Shown piece after piece: positions 10,601 through 22,735 of a stretch of DNA of 64,000 nt. The DNA is from Eonycteris spelaea (taxonomy: Eukaryota > Chordata > Mammalia > Chiroptera > Pteropodidae): positions 4,898,001 to 4,962,000 of the forward strand of contig PUFA01000022.1 of NCBI GenBank assembly GCA_003508835.1, written 5' to 3'. How positions within the stretch are numbered: position 1 is the stretch's first letter; every line of letters starts with the position of its first letter. The notes beneath the pieces were generated by a model, which saw only the letters and a list, made by a program, of their open reading frames with translations, was not told the origin of the DNA and did no database searches. The position numbers and the translations under genes were made by a program.

Positions 10601-13560
10601 GAAATGCATAGGTAAGTATTCAGTGCAGCAGTGCATTGAAAATTTTCCTAGCACATTAAAAAGGCTATTGGGTTAAAGCTATTGACACGGTAAAATTAAG
10701 AAAATAAATATGGCCTGGTCAATAAAACTTCTATTTGAGAAATAGTAAGATGCAAGTGTTCATCCCATTAAGAAAACGAGTTGTGTAATCCAGGATTCCA
10801 AGGCTGCATTAAAGTTCACCATTTCCAGAACAGTGGGAATGGACGTGGTCCCAAGAATAACTGCATATGTAGAGTTCCTTAAGTTAAGGTCCCTGTTAAC
10901 AGACTCACATACGAATTTGCATGCAAGAGATTTGCTGGAAAGTGCTCTTGGCAGCAATACCTGTAAGAGAATGAAGAGAGCGGAATTATGCAGAGAGAGA
11001 AGTTTGAACTATGATACTTTTGCAACAGAGGCTTCAGTTAAACCCACAGGGACTTCTGGGGCTAGCATGGCCCTTCAGAGTTGTTCCAAATGAAAACAAG
11101 AGGGCTAGATATATGCAACCCTTCACTGGTTAATCATTACCTTCAGGAAGCAGCGACATTTAGATGATGGTATTTTCCAGAAAGAAAGATGCTACTGTGG
11201 GCAGTCAGCAGTTCATATTCCCAGAAGCCAGGGAAATGAGTCTTAGCATTAAGTTCAACCCAGTGGGATGTGCTTCTCTAGGACTAATAATAATAATATA
11301 AAAAAAGTACTCAATTCTTGTTAAAAATGGCAAAGAATACTTTATTTAAGATTATTGCAATAGGGGAGAGCAATTTAATTCAACTCCACAGAAAGAAAAG
11401 GCAGGATGTACTATGGGGAAATATTGGAAAATATTAGAAGGTTGGTCCATATGATTAGGGCACCTGTGTTTGCTGTTTGTTTCTTAAGAAAGTTAAGCAC
11501 CTATTCCCCACCTCCAGAGACATGAGCCTGGACCCCTGTCTTTTTTGATCATTACATTTCTAAGGGATGCCTCTGAGGTCTTTGAGAAAGACCTTTCTCT
11601 TTTATAACACTAACCAGGGCTGGGAGATTTACATCTCAAAGAGGCAGAGAAATAATATACAATTGCAAGTTTTCTAAAATAAATACTCTAAGAACAAAGA
11701 GGTCGGAGGGCTACTGTCATGGAGAAACCTGTCTCAAATTCAGTCAAGCTGATGGGAGCGAGTACTATGTCTGAACAGGTTAGACTCTAGCTAGTAGTTT
11801 GCTGTGGAGAAAATGCCAAATAGGAAATTAGTGTCACCAAACCACAGCCCCGTTTATAATGGCATTTGCTGGCCACTTAATGTCAAGAGTGGCAGGTGAG
11901 TACTAAAAGATACCCAAGCGAACCACCTGAAGGTGAAGCATTGTTGCCCCACCCTTTTTGTGGAACCCCAGCCCCTTCTCTGTGATAATGCATCACAGTT
12001 ACCTCTGCCAGGAAGGTGACTTCTGTCCTTGCCTAGTGGCCTCTTGACCTGAGGACCCCAAAGCGATTTGGTGCAATGCTAGCCTAATGTTTAGATTACA
12101 TGCCCTGTAGGAGAGCTTCCTCCTGGGAACCCGGGTCTCTACATGAATAGAGCCTCGATTTGGAGGGAAAGAAAGCATGCATTTCTTAAGTGGACTCATC
12201 TCAATGCCTGGTTTCTGGACCAATATTTATGGGCAAAATAGCATCACTTAATGATTGTTGGTTTAAGGTGCGCACCACATCTCGGGAGATGATAACTCAT
12301 TCTTGCAGAGTTGTGTTCAGCAAGATGACACCTTGCTAAGTCTTTAAAAGGCCATTCCATCACTCTGTATAGCTGCTAATGCTTTGGGCACTAAATGATA
12401 GGCTCATGTTGTCACTGCCGTATTTACTCTGTTGTAGACTAGGTACTTTGGTCCAAGGCAATTTTCTGTGACATTCTACATAAGTGAATCATACTCGCCA
12501 AAAGTCTCACACAGTGGTCCAGGCTGAGTCCCTAAGGACAGGAAAAGAAAACCCATTTCAGGAATGTCTACAGCTATCCAACAATGTTAATTTCTGCCCC
12601 TTCCAGGATGGGAAGGCATCATGGTATTCAATTTCTCAGCCAGTCAGCAGTTTGTCACTGTGAGGGATATGTCTGTATTGATGTTCAGCATTGGTCTCTG
12701 TTACTGACAAATTGGACTTTCAGCTTTAGTGGAGAACTCGCTGAGCGTTGTGAGTGAGAACCACATGACCATGCCATCTCTCACCTCCATACGTTCCGTT
12801 GTTGCTACTCTGTTCTCGTACCCATGGTGACAGCGATACAGTAGCTAATGGCAGAGCCTAGATAACATCACTTGACCAATCTTTCTGTCCACTTGATTCT
12901 TTTGTGGATCATCCACAGTAGATGTTTCCCTGTGGGCATTGATGTGTGTTCAGGAGTGTGACCTAATGGATGGGCGTAAGTGTTGAATAATATAGGGATA
13001 TTGCCCATCCGTTCACGTGTCTTAGTTGTGCCCTCTGAGCCGCATGCTGAACCTCAAGAATGCGTATTAATTTTATTATAGAATGAGATAAACCTGCCTG
13101 ACATTATGAGTTGGTGTATCTGGAAGGATTCAATTCACGATGCTCAGTTCTGGCCACATAATCACTGATGTTCCATGGTCAGATGCTCACTCTCAACCTG
13201 GGCTCAGAAGTACTCAGGAACTCCCTTTCTGAATGATACTTCTTAATCTCCTGGAGTTGGCTTGATCTTGCTTCATAACCCAAGGGGTCTATGTAGTGTT
13301 TCTCCTATTGAATGGCATCAACTCAGTGCCATACCAATATTCCCAGCTGTGACATGAGCTCCTTTTAAAACCAGATGTGGTAGGGGATGAGAGCCAATAT
13401 AGGCAATCACTGAATTTATCAGAGTTTATCTAATGTTCATAGGGACCAGACTAATAAATTAAAGAGAAATACGAGAGGACTCCTGCTCCTGCACTTTACA
13501 CACCTGTAAGGCCAGTCATGGTCATTCCCCTTGGGTTGCGATGTTAGCTTTGATTGGTCA
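10601..13560. other. Less AT-rich block of unassigned origin, possible old retroviral interior
   Basis: Compared with flanks, this 3-kb block is nearer to even base composition and has few long A/T runs. It carries scattered CpGs. Part of it, especially 12240-13480, has the texture of a decayed ERVL/MaLR internal region, such as AAGGCATCATGGTATTCAAT and CTCAGCCAGTCAGCAGTTTG. I could not confirm a family and found no frame above 86 codons. Short frames at 10833-11093 and 11999-12223 show no domain. It could also be unique sequence. Confidence 0.35.
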
Positions 13561-14215
13561 GGGAGATTTTTTTTTGCATACTTAGGGAATTAAGAAGAAG
13601 GTCATGTTTCAAATACAGAGAATAGGTAAGATCTGTGGGGAACTTTATGTAGCAAGAGCCTGATCAAGAACACGCCATGTTTCTGTAAGTGAAGTTTTAA
13701 AACATGTGATTTGCTTTAGAAAAGACAAAAATTACATTTCAATTGAAGTGCCATCATTTTGTCTCATTGAGAGTGCCACAGTAATTTCTAGTAAACATTT
13801 AAAAATCCTAAAAAAAATATATTCAGTACTTAATAAGAAAAATTTGAAGTATCATTTTAAAAATATAACTTAGCATTTTCGAGGATAGCAATAGATTATT
13901 CAACAAAGTCACAAACAAAGGCAAGAGTAATTGATTAGAACAGAAAACTTTCTTTAAAACATTATTTACTCTTAAACTACTTTTATTTTTGGTTGCACAT
14001 CTTTTATTTTTATCGTGTTACCCTTCTTTGCTTTTTATCTCTGTCCAACCAATTACAAATGGCAAGACTTGCTATTCCCTCAAAACTTGAGCTTATACCT
14101 GGTTTTTATCTTAAATGAAAATGATAGATGATTCTTTCATTTAAGAAGATCTGAAAGTTCCTGGGTGTTGAAACCATGATATCTCACACTGAAAACTATT
14201 CCACGAATACAAATG

Positions 14216-14217
<2 letters not shown>
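13561..14217. other. AT-rich sequence, nothing recognised
   Basis: Base composition returns to strongly AT-rich. No repeat family or gene signal is visible before the CA microsatellite. Confidence 0.6.

Positions 14218-14267
<50 letters not shown>
14218..14267. repeat. (CA)25 microsatellite
   Basis: An uninterrupted 50-base run of CA, ending just before CTCGAGG. Its length and purity predict high polymorphism and Z-DNA potential. Confidence 0.98.
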
Positions 14268-14269
<2 letters not shown>

Positions 14270-15494
14270 GAGGATTTAATATAAGTAAATTTTATCAATC
14301 TTAAGGGTCTAATATAAATAAATTATTTTGCAAGTAGATAATGTTTTACTAAATTTCTTGAATTGGATTGTGTCAGCTTCCTAGGTTTAGCAAGATTTTT
14401 CTTTAGGGTATATTTTGATATTTAAAATAACTTAGTGAAACACTGTGCCTTGCATTAATGAGAATAGATATGTCTATGTTTGAAATCTGTGTTTGATAAA
14501 TGATAATCTGTCACCCACTCTTTTTCTTTTAGACATAATGCCCAAAAGTTCTTTCACTACTTAATATTAAACAAACTGTTTTAATGCCATTACTCTGACT
14601 GTGACGTTTCCTTTGTACATATTCTATTTATTTTACTGACTTTGCAAAGCCTTTATACATTCCAAAATGACATGTAATACTTTATTTTACATGAGCAGAA
14701 AATAATTCTCTGACAGTTTATTTTCCTATGTTTCTATGAAATAGCTAGATTAATATTGTAAATGAAATAATTTCAGTACTTATTTTTAAAACTATGTTTA
14801 AAGACATTGATCTCTGGCAGTTTTCTTCTAAATAATAAGGAGGCTTGAAAATTAATTATGAGTTTGCTTACACACCATTTTTTACAGCATACAAAATGAA
14901 AGTTTTCATTCCTCAATTCACTTAAGAAAATATACTATAGAATTTGTTAATAGTAAATTTTACGTAATCCTGTTTCTAAATATTGGGAAATCTATAGGTA
15001 CATGATTTTAAAATATAGAATAAAATATGTGCATGCAAATAATTTGGATAAATGTAAAAACAATGAATTCTAATTAAAAAAAAAAACAGAATTAAATACC
15101 CAGTGTTTTAAGTCGTTTTTATTCTAGAACTTTAATTTTAAAATTCTGTTTCAAAAATTGAGTAATTTTCTGTATGTCCTTATTTTATTTTTAAAGGTTG
15201 ATAGAGCTAAAAGTACTGATAAGCTCATAGAAAAAATAATTTTACAGTTGGAAAAAATTTTCTTCCAGAAGTATGGGTTTCACTGTTCAAACTTTTGGTT
15301 AAGTTAATCATAAAAATATTTTTAATGCAGTCATCAGTTTTTAGATTATATTTTTTTCACACAGAGACATCTACAAAAGACTTTATGCAAAATATTTTAA
15401 ATGAATATGCTTGTTATCAGATTTTTTTCAAATTATACACATGTTTATATGTTCTCATGTTGGCACATGACGTTCATGCATCTTATATGTCCAT
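14268..15494. other. AT-rich sequence, nothing recognised
   Basis: Strongly AT-rich with poly-A at 15076-15086. A 72-codon frame (15295-15513) has no recognisable motif. Confidence 0.6.
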
Positions 15495-15602
15495 TAAATT
15501 GCAAACTCCTTAAGGGTCTAAATTTTATATATTAAAACAAAAGGGTTAGAAAAGTGCTTTCTTTGTGTTTCATTCTTTAACATATTTGTTGATAGTGTTT
15601 AA
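15495..15602 (+). mobile_element. Possible L2 LINE 3' end, sense
   Basis: TTAAATTGCAAACTCCTTAA followed by GGGTCTAAAT and, near the end, CATATTTGTTGATAG resembles the L2 3' UTR (AATGTAAGCTCCTTGAGGGC ... AATATTTGTTG). Spacing is right but identity is low. Confidence 0.45.
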
Positions 15603-16717
15603 GAAGCTTTGACTAGAACCCTCTAAAATTAAATTATCATACAAGCTACATTTGATACAGAGATATAAGTTTCATAGTAGCTGGTTGTCACTGACAGCCT
15701 GTTGACACAAATAGCCTAAAGGACCTTTCTGAAAAACCCTGAGTAACACATAGTATCAAGGAATAGAAATGTATCTCATTGATATTCCCCAAACCTTGGG
15801 TAGGTGAAATCCTATTCGGCCATATCCCAGATCAAATTTGTTAGAATCATGGCATTTATAAAATAAGATAAATTTATAATGGGCCATCAGTATGGCTGAT
15901 ACGAAGGCCTTTATCAGGTTTCAAGACTTACTGAAGTGAAAATCTATAACTAGATGAGTCTTACCATTGCCATTATTAGCTGTTGACATAACACTACCTT
16001 CTTTATGTTCAGAATATAAATTTTAATTATTATTTCTTTTATGTTATAACCAATCAGGAAGTATCCAGAAATTTCATTCCATAAAAATTATCTTTAAAAA
16101 AGCAGTTCCTCTGTTGAGTCTTAGAGGTTCATTAAATAGTGTTTATTTCACTTTGTTACTTTCTGTATACTCGAGAAATTACTGAATAAATAATTTACTC
16201 TCAGGGGTTGAAAATTAGAGGCATATAAAGAAGAGAGCTAGCATTTTGACGGTAAAGACAAGAAATAAAAGGAAAAAGAGAAAAAATCACAGTGTGTCCT
16301 TGGATTTAAAAAACAAAACAAACAAACTTACATGTACTTTACCATTTACTTAATTTCCATAAATGTTGACAGAATAAATGTATATCATCTACTTTAAGTC
16401 ACCGATAAGAAACAATATATGATACAATCATATTTTCATTGTATCCAGAAAAATCATTTCCCTAAGTTTTTGTAATGAAGAGCTATTATGATTCTGACCT
16501 CAGTTTTGTTTTTGGTTGGTTGTGGTGGTTTATTCAATCCCACTAAATCTTAGTTATTCTTACCCTCCCAAGACTGACTCCACGAGAGGAGAAGGAAGCC
16601 GTGATCATTCAGTCCTTTTCAGGGGTCTGTGGGTCATAACCAAACAAGTGGTCAGGTCAGGTCATGGCTCAGCCTTCCTGTCGGCCTCAGGACTCCGCAG
16701 CTTTTATTTCAGGCAGT
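15603..16717. other. AT-rich sequence, nothing assigned
   Basis: Unassigned. A short, more GC-rich patch lies at about 16560-16710 and holds a chance 67-codon frame (16516-16719). No gene recognised. Confidence 0.55.
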
Positions 16718-16795
16718 GACTTATTCATTTATTCATTACTTCATTCAAAATTTATTCAATGACTACTTGAGATAGTGCAGAATAATATAAACTGC
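16718..16795 (-). mobile_element. Possible L2 3' tail fragment, antisense
   Basis: TTATTCATTTATTCATTACT followed by TCATTCAAAATTTATTCAA and GACTACTTGAGA resembles the reverse complement of the L2 tail (CATTCATTCAACAAATATTTATTGAGCACCTACT). It is short and diverged. Confidence 0.45.
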
Positions 16796-16804
16796 TTATA
16801 CTTT

Positions 16805-16985
16805 ACAATGCAGATAGAACTTTCCTAAATCTTACCTCTGCTACCAACTAGCTATCTGACTTCGTAAAAGCCACATAAACACTTTTTCCTCAATTTCCAT
16901 TCTGCAGAAATGAGAATGTTATGACCTAGACAAACCTCATGTATTTTTCTCTAGGATCAAATGAAAACAGGCACATGAATAAACA
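16805..16985 (+). mobile_element. MIR SINE, sense
   Basis: ACCTCTGCTACCAACTAGCT, then ATCTGACTTCGTAAAAG, TTTCCTCAATTTCCATTCTG and CAGAAATGAGAATGTTATGA follow the MIR core order (TCTGCCACTTACTAGCTGTGTGACCTTGGGCAAGT ... CCTCAGTTTCCTCATCTGTAAAATG). The tail continues to about ATCAAATGAAAACA. MIRs are ancient tRNA-derived SINEs. Confidence 0.72.
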
Positions 16986-17579
16986 GACAATATTTGGACT
17001 GCCGCCCACCAGTGATATGGTCACTTCTGAAGTGTTGTAGCAGTAAATCGTTGCTTTCTTTTTGTTTTCTGCTGCCTTTATTTGTTGACAGTGTTGACGT
17101 ATTCGTAATGTCCTCGTACTGAATCGTGGCTTCGTCACTCTCTGTCTATGCACTCAGGGTGGGGTTCCAATGGTGGTGTAAAGCATGCGTCCCTAAGGCT
17201 TCACAGTCAGCAGCTCTGATCTCCTTTGTTGCAAGTACTAATTCAAGGATGGACACAGGACCTATTTTCCCCTAAACAGGGCCTTCCAGGTCTCATGGAG
17301 AAAGTTTTAGGTGTTGCAGCTGGTTTATGGATGCATGAGGATGTGCTCTGTCCAAACATACTCTATCTAGAAACAGAGTAGAGGTGGAGTGGAGGCCCAA
17401 ATAAAATTTAAAAATAAGGTCCTTATGTCATTCCCACCCATTTATAAAACTACTCCAGTCCAAAATATATTAATCTCTTAAAAACTTTTTTTTTGAATAG
17501 ACTTTTCTGACCATTGCTATAAAAAGAGTTTAAAAATATATTAAAGGAATGTATAGTTCAGGAATATTTAGATTCATCC
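16986..17579. other. Unassigned sequence
   Basis: The part from 17150 to 17400 is more GC-rich than its flanks, without recognisable repeat or gene. The 75-codon minus frame at 16926-17153 lies mostly opposite the MIR and is chance. Confidence 0.5.
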
Positions 17580-17658
17580 ATATTTTTAAAGACTTTTTTT
17601 TTAGCACATTTTTAGGTTCATAGCAAAATTGGGAGGAAAGTATATTTTCCACATATTT
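17580..17658 (-). mobile_element. L1M 3' UTR fragment, antisense
   Basis: AAAGACTTTTTTTTAGCACA then TTTTTAGGTTCATAGCAAAA and TTGGGAGGAAAGTATATTTT matches the antisense L1M 3' UTR block (GACTTTATTTTTTAGAGCAGTTTTAGGTTCACAGCAAAATTGAGAGGAAGGTA), which carries no frame. Confidence 0.65.
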
Positions 17659-18934
17659 TTAAGCAAGAAAAAGGTGTAAGAGATTACATATTGTATTCCA
17701 AATATATACATTATTGTTATACTTTAACACATAAATAGTTTTATGTTGCCAGGTACTAAAACTATGTGCTATATTTACATATTAGATCCTATTTTAGATG
17801 ATGGAATCAAATGAGATTTTCTTATATTCTTAAGCTTCATTTTATGGTTAGCCTGTACAAATATCTACACATCACGATTTTCTTTTTTGTAATTGCTTCA
17901 ATTTTTTTTTAATTTGATTCATTCCTCCACTAACTTACTAAATATCTTTCCCATCAATACTTTCAATGAGAAGAATTAGTTAGCATTTTAGAGTTTTATA
18001 TTTAGAACCCTAGATTTTACAACTGTCTTATTTAGTAGAATACACTGTCGATTCTGAAGCAAAGATAACTCAACTCTTGGCCATATTGATGAATTATCAG
18101 TAATTAGGACCAATAAAAAATAGGAACTTCATCCCCACATACCTTGCTTGCTTTAAAAAAAAAAAGGTGGGGGAGAAGAAAAAAGCCATTTGTATTTGTT
18201 ACTATCAAACAATCATGTTTCTCCTCTTAACAGGTCTATTATAGAGTTTCTGTTGTATCACTTAATTTAAGTGACAGCCTGACAGCAGTGGGCCATTTCT
18301 GTGGAAACTTTGTTTTTACTTTCGAATACTAAAACCAAATCACCTGACCGCTGGACTTTATGACCCATAAACATCTCAAAACATAATGTGTATACAATGA
18401 TAACACTTTTTTTTTTTTTTTTGGCCAGATTTGTAGGCCATACTTCTTTGTAGAGCTGTATATTGTCCTGTGCTGTTTGCTTTTTTAAAGTAATATTTTC
18501 AAATTATATGGGAGTTGGTGAATAATATATAAACACTACTAAAACTTTCCCTGAACTTTTTTCTCTTACTAAAACATTAGAAGATTTTTGAAATTTTATT
18601 TTAAAAATTAATGTTTTCTATATGAATATTGAGTTTGAGCAAAATTGTTTTGACTGTAAGAGTCATGACTTGGTGCATTTTGTTTCATTTAATAAAATAG
18701 TTTTTACAAGTTATTTAAAACACAACTGTAATTCAATATTAGTTATTATTTGCGTGAAATTTTTCTTTATAGCCCCCTCAGGTTATTCTCAGTTATAAAG
18801 TAGAAGTATAACATTTTAACAGGTTTTAGAGGAGTTTAAGTAATCTCTGTTTGCTAACGTTGTCAGGCTTTTTTTCTTCATGTCACCAGATTTTGGGGCT
18901 TGTCACCACATCTATCATAATTTGCCAATATAAA
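17659..18934. other. AT-rich sequence, nothing assigned
   Basis: AT-rich with poly-A near 18155-18165 and poly-T at 18407-18422. The segment 18200-18380 is more mixed and may be non-repetitive. No gene recognised. Confidence 0.55.
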
Positions 18935-19060
18935 ACAGAAGCAAAATAATTGTGTTACCTGCTCAAGGTCATATAACTAATGTAAGTGGAATTCTTAACA
19001 AGAAATGACTTATGGGCTATGATATTCATCCAATGACCTACTTTGTAGACCATTCTGTCT
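18935..19060 (-). mobile_element. MIR SINE fragment, antisense
   Basis: AAACAGAAGCAAAATAATTG, GTTACCTGCTCAAGGTCATA and TAACTAATGTAAGTGGAATT match the reverse complement of the MIR core (GAAACTGAGGCTCAGAGAGGTTAAGTAACTTGCCCAAGGTCACACAGCTAGTAAGTGGC). Confidence 0.65.
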
Positions 19061-20429
19061 TTAAGGCTGCTCAATGGATTAGTCTACTTTGGCAATGAAA
19101 ACTTGGCATTTTCCGCTATATTTCTGGTAACTCTTAGATATTACAATATAAACTTAGTATAACTACAAAGTCTAGTCATATGCAACTTTCAAAATTTAGA
19201 ACTTGATTTAAAATTGAGACATCACTTCTACCCAGGACATGAGTCGGCTCTAAACTGATTCTACTTTCAGTTTCCATGTAGTATTTCAACTTCTCCCCCA
19301 GTTTGCAGACTCTGAGTCGTTACCTTTTCATAACTACTCAGAGAAGAAGGATGTAAGATGATGTCCTTTCTTGCCTGTTAATATCTAGAGCTGTTATCTG
19401 ACTTTCTGGACTAGGCAAGAAATTAAACTTAGTTCCTCTTTCATGAATCACTCCCCACCACAGGCTGGGAGTTTTCACCTGCTGAATGCTTAAGGTGGGT
19501 GTCAGAGTATCTCTTCATTATGTCTGGCTCATTGTTATTCAGCTGAGAAGCATAGCTCTTGCACATGGCATTAATGTGACCCATATCCGATCCACCAAAA
19601 CACATATGTATCTGTTTTCCTGAAAGAATCTGAGAGGGTAGCCATATCCTAAATATCAGCTTTCTATCTAACCTTTTATTTTGATACCCCTTTGCTGATT
19701 CTTCCAAATTCTCTCCTCTTTAGATGCCATAGGTTGACTAAGAGCTTGACCCCCTTAGCGCCTCCATATTTTAAACTCTTGGTGTTATTTTCAAGTCATC
19801 TCTCTTACTTGAAATAAAAATAAATAACAGTCCCACCTTTTTTGTTGAGAAAGGTGATGAGATGTCTTACAGCCAAGAAATACCCTGCTACAACCATTCC
19901 CTAAGTAAAAGATTAATCTCAAATGTCTGCCTCTTTTACTCTCTTAATGGATGTGAAGTTTTTGAGAATCTCCAAACTAGAGATTCATGTCGTTTTTCAA
20001 GTCTCACTTGGTGGTCTGTATCTTAACTCATTTTGGGTATAGATTACCCCAAGGATTAAAGTTTAATAGCTCAGTCCACTCAGGAAGTAAGTGGAAAATA
20101 ACATGTAAACTTATTTTCAGTGTTGAAATCTCCTATTATATATGTATAATAGTCTGTAGTCAAAATACATGGTATATCAAAATTACACGAGTAATGTTAG
20201 AATAATATGTGCAATCTTTTGTTCTTTTAAATATGGTTCTTGGCTTACCAAATAAGCCAAAGGAAGAAGGAACATTCCAGAGATATCACTTTTTTTTGCC
20301 AGCTTTTCCTTAGTTATACATTCTCATGCACAGAAACAAAGTGAAAGCTCCACAGTTCATATTTATGGAAGGCAATTTTTAAGGAACTATATACTTCTTG
20401 CCATTTCTACAGTTATATAGTGATTATTG
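19061..20429. other. Unassigned sequence, moderately AT-rich
   Basis: The region 19240-19960 is less AT-rich. It holds an 88-codon minus frame (19441-19707) without recognisable domain. It may be an old unrecognised repeat or unique sequence. Confidence 0.5.
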
Positions 20430-20540
20430 AAAACATTCGTATTGTATTAGGTACTACTGTGATGAAGCTATGGTTTATTTTTAGGTCCTGACCTAGAGGA
20501 GGTTGTAATTTAGCTGAACACTAACTTTTCTGTCGGACTA
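20430..20540 (-). mobile_element. Possible L2 3' fragment, antisense
   Basis: TATTAGGTACTACTGTGATG, then AGGTCCTGACCTAGAGGAGG and TTGTAATTTAGCTGAACACT resembles the antisense L2 3' UTR (CTAGGTGCTGGGGATA ... GCCCTCGAGGAGCTTACAATCTAG). Identity is low. Confidence 0.45.
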
Positions 20541-22239
20541 TGCACAGAATTAAGCAGATGTTGGTATACTATTAATGAGAATAACATCAAAGTAACAAAA
20601 TAATATTTAATGTATTTTAAATTTAGCTGACTCTTCTGCTTATCAAACTGTGGCATTGTGTTTTAAAGTCCTTGAACTTTCTTCCTGTCTTTAAGAAAAG
20701 TGAGGTTTTGATGACTTGATTAAACCAGCTTCCACAATACCATATATATCTAACATCTCAGCAATTAGAACTGTCACCACCTAATCAGACTCGCTTTTTC
20801 TTCATGCCCATTTTATAACTATATTTAGTCAGAGGGAAGGAATAAAATACTATGATAAATATGTACTATTAAAGGGATAGACATCACAGGACAGAAAGAC
20901 GTATGGCGATATGAATGAGGAAGGAGACTGTGACAAAAGAAATAAATGACATATGTAGCTTAGACACCTGAGTAGGGACAGTTTTGATGAAGATGAAAGA
21001 CAGGAAAATTAAAACTAGAAGAGAAATAAGAGAGAAAAAAAATATCAGTGGAAAATGATATAGACCTCCTAGGCATGCTATCAAAAGCTAACTGAGATAA
21101 GAAAAGCCTTTAAAAGGATAGATCATTAATCACTGGTATTTCAATTAGCTAATATTGACTGGGATGACAATTATGGCATTGATAAGAAAGGGCTTCTTTT
21201 CCTGGAGGTAACATAGGCTGTTTCCTGACATATTCTTTGAACAATCCACAGAAGCCTGGACTATTATACACTTAGCCCTAATGTGGTTGGGAAATGAGAC
21301 AGGATGAAAAATAAGACAGTGGTATAGAGTCTTCTAGAGTCTAGTGATCACAATGTCATCAGACTGTCAATGCCCTTGAGGTTTTATGTGAGGTCAGCAG
21401 AACAAAAGCATTGGGCTTGAGTAAATAAACACAAAAGGCCACTAGGAAATATGAAATAAGCTTCTAAACCACAATTAAAATCCACTTTAGTAAATTTATG
21501 AAAAAACAAAGACATTTTTATTGGCAAATAGTAGACTGGCTTTCTTACTGCAAAGGCTTTTTCTTTCTCTGAAAAAAAAAATGCAGTAGTTCTACTTTCT
21601 AAATATTTTCCTGTGGTTTTGGGAGAAATATAACAGCCTCAAAACTTCCTCTTAAGGGATCAACCTATCAGAATAAGTCTATTTGCACATCTGCTGGTTG
21701 ATATGTGTGCATAGCTTTAAAAGTAGCTCTTTAGATATTGCCTAAAAATACCAAGCTATAATCATAACATATGTGGTTATTACAAACTGGGAAGGTACAT
21801 TGAGAAAAGAGACAAATGATACCATACTAATACTTTGCAGTTTTCAAAAGCAAAATGTTCAAACTTATGCTAATTTCAAAAAAAAAAAATTAAAGTACCC
21901 CAAAGAAACATAGATGTTAAGCTGTGAGCATAAACTTTTCCAACCATATCTTCTGAGGAATGAACTACAAAAATATAAATTTAGAATTAATATTTTCATG
22001 CTTGAAATTGGAGAACATAAAAAGAATATGTGCTGAATAATTGCATTCTAAGTTCAACAAACAATGTATGTTGCAAATATATTTCACTTATTAAAAAAAA
22101 TTAACCTGTAATATACTTGCATACTTTAGGCACTGAAGTGAACTAATGCTTAATTATACAGATAACAAAAATAATAGATTTTGTATAACTTTTAAAGAAC
22201 TGATTTATTAAATTTATATCTGTATTTATATAAGTCAGG
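20541..22239. other. AT-rich sequence, nothing recognised
   Basis: No repeat family or gene was identified. A-runs occur at 21571-21580 and 21879-21889. Short frames (20884-21084 minus) are chance. Confidence 0.6.
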
Positions 22240-22735
22240 TTCCCAATAGAAAAGAGATAGTACTCTCACGTTGGTATTCGTATTACTATTTTTTAAATAA
22301 AGGGATGTAGTCTAAAGTGTGGTGATGCAGGGCCCTCAGGGCTGGCAGCATGGTGAAGTGGTCACCAGCTCTGGCCTCTAAGGGACCGAGGGAAGGAGAG
22401 GTTCCTGAGTCCCAGGAGGAGAGTCGTGTGAAACCTCTCCTGGGGAAGAGATGTGGTCTCTTACGGAAGGACCCACGTGGGAACTTGGAAATTGATGCTC
22501 TGACCTAATACTCCTTCCTCATTCCAATCGTCCCCTTGGTTCCCATGAGTATAACCCAGCAGGGAGCTGGAAGGCACAGGAGCCCGCCGCGGTCCTCTCT
22601 GCAGGCCGCACGGTGATGGCATAGATCAGGATGGTACGGAGCAGACAGGACTCTGGAGGAGCCAATGAAAGGCATCCAGCCCAATGCACAAAACAGTGCT
22701 TGCTGAAATATATGTAGGCATAAACTCCCCAGCAT
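22240..22735. repeat. Candidate old interspersed repeat, family not assigned
   Basis: A GC-richer 500-base block begins AGGTTCCCAATAGAAAAGAG and ends CCAATGAAAGGCATCCAGCC. Similar opening and closing phrases occur in a mammalian medium-reiteration repeat that I cannot name with confidence. The interior contains GTGAAGTGGTCACCAGCTCT and CCGCCGCGGTCC. A 76-codon minus frame has no recognised domain. Confidence 0.4.

Noticed and set aside
18420..18460. GGCCAGATTTGTAGGCCATAC, similar to the end of a Charlie-type element
   Set aside because: Only about 20 bases match and the flanking sequence does not continue the element.
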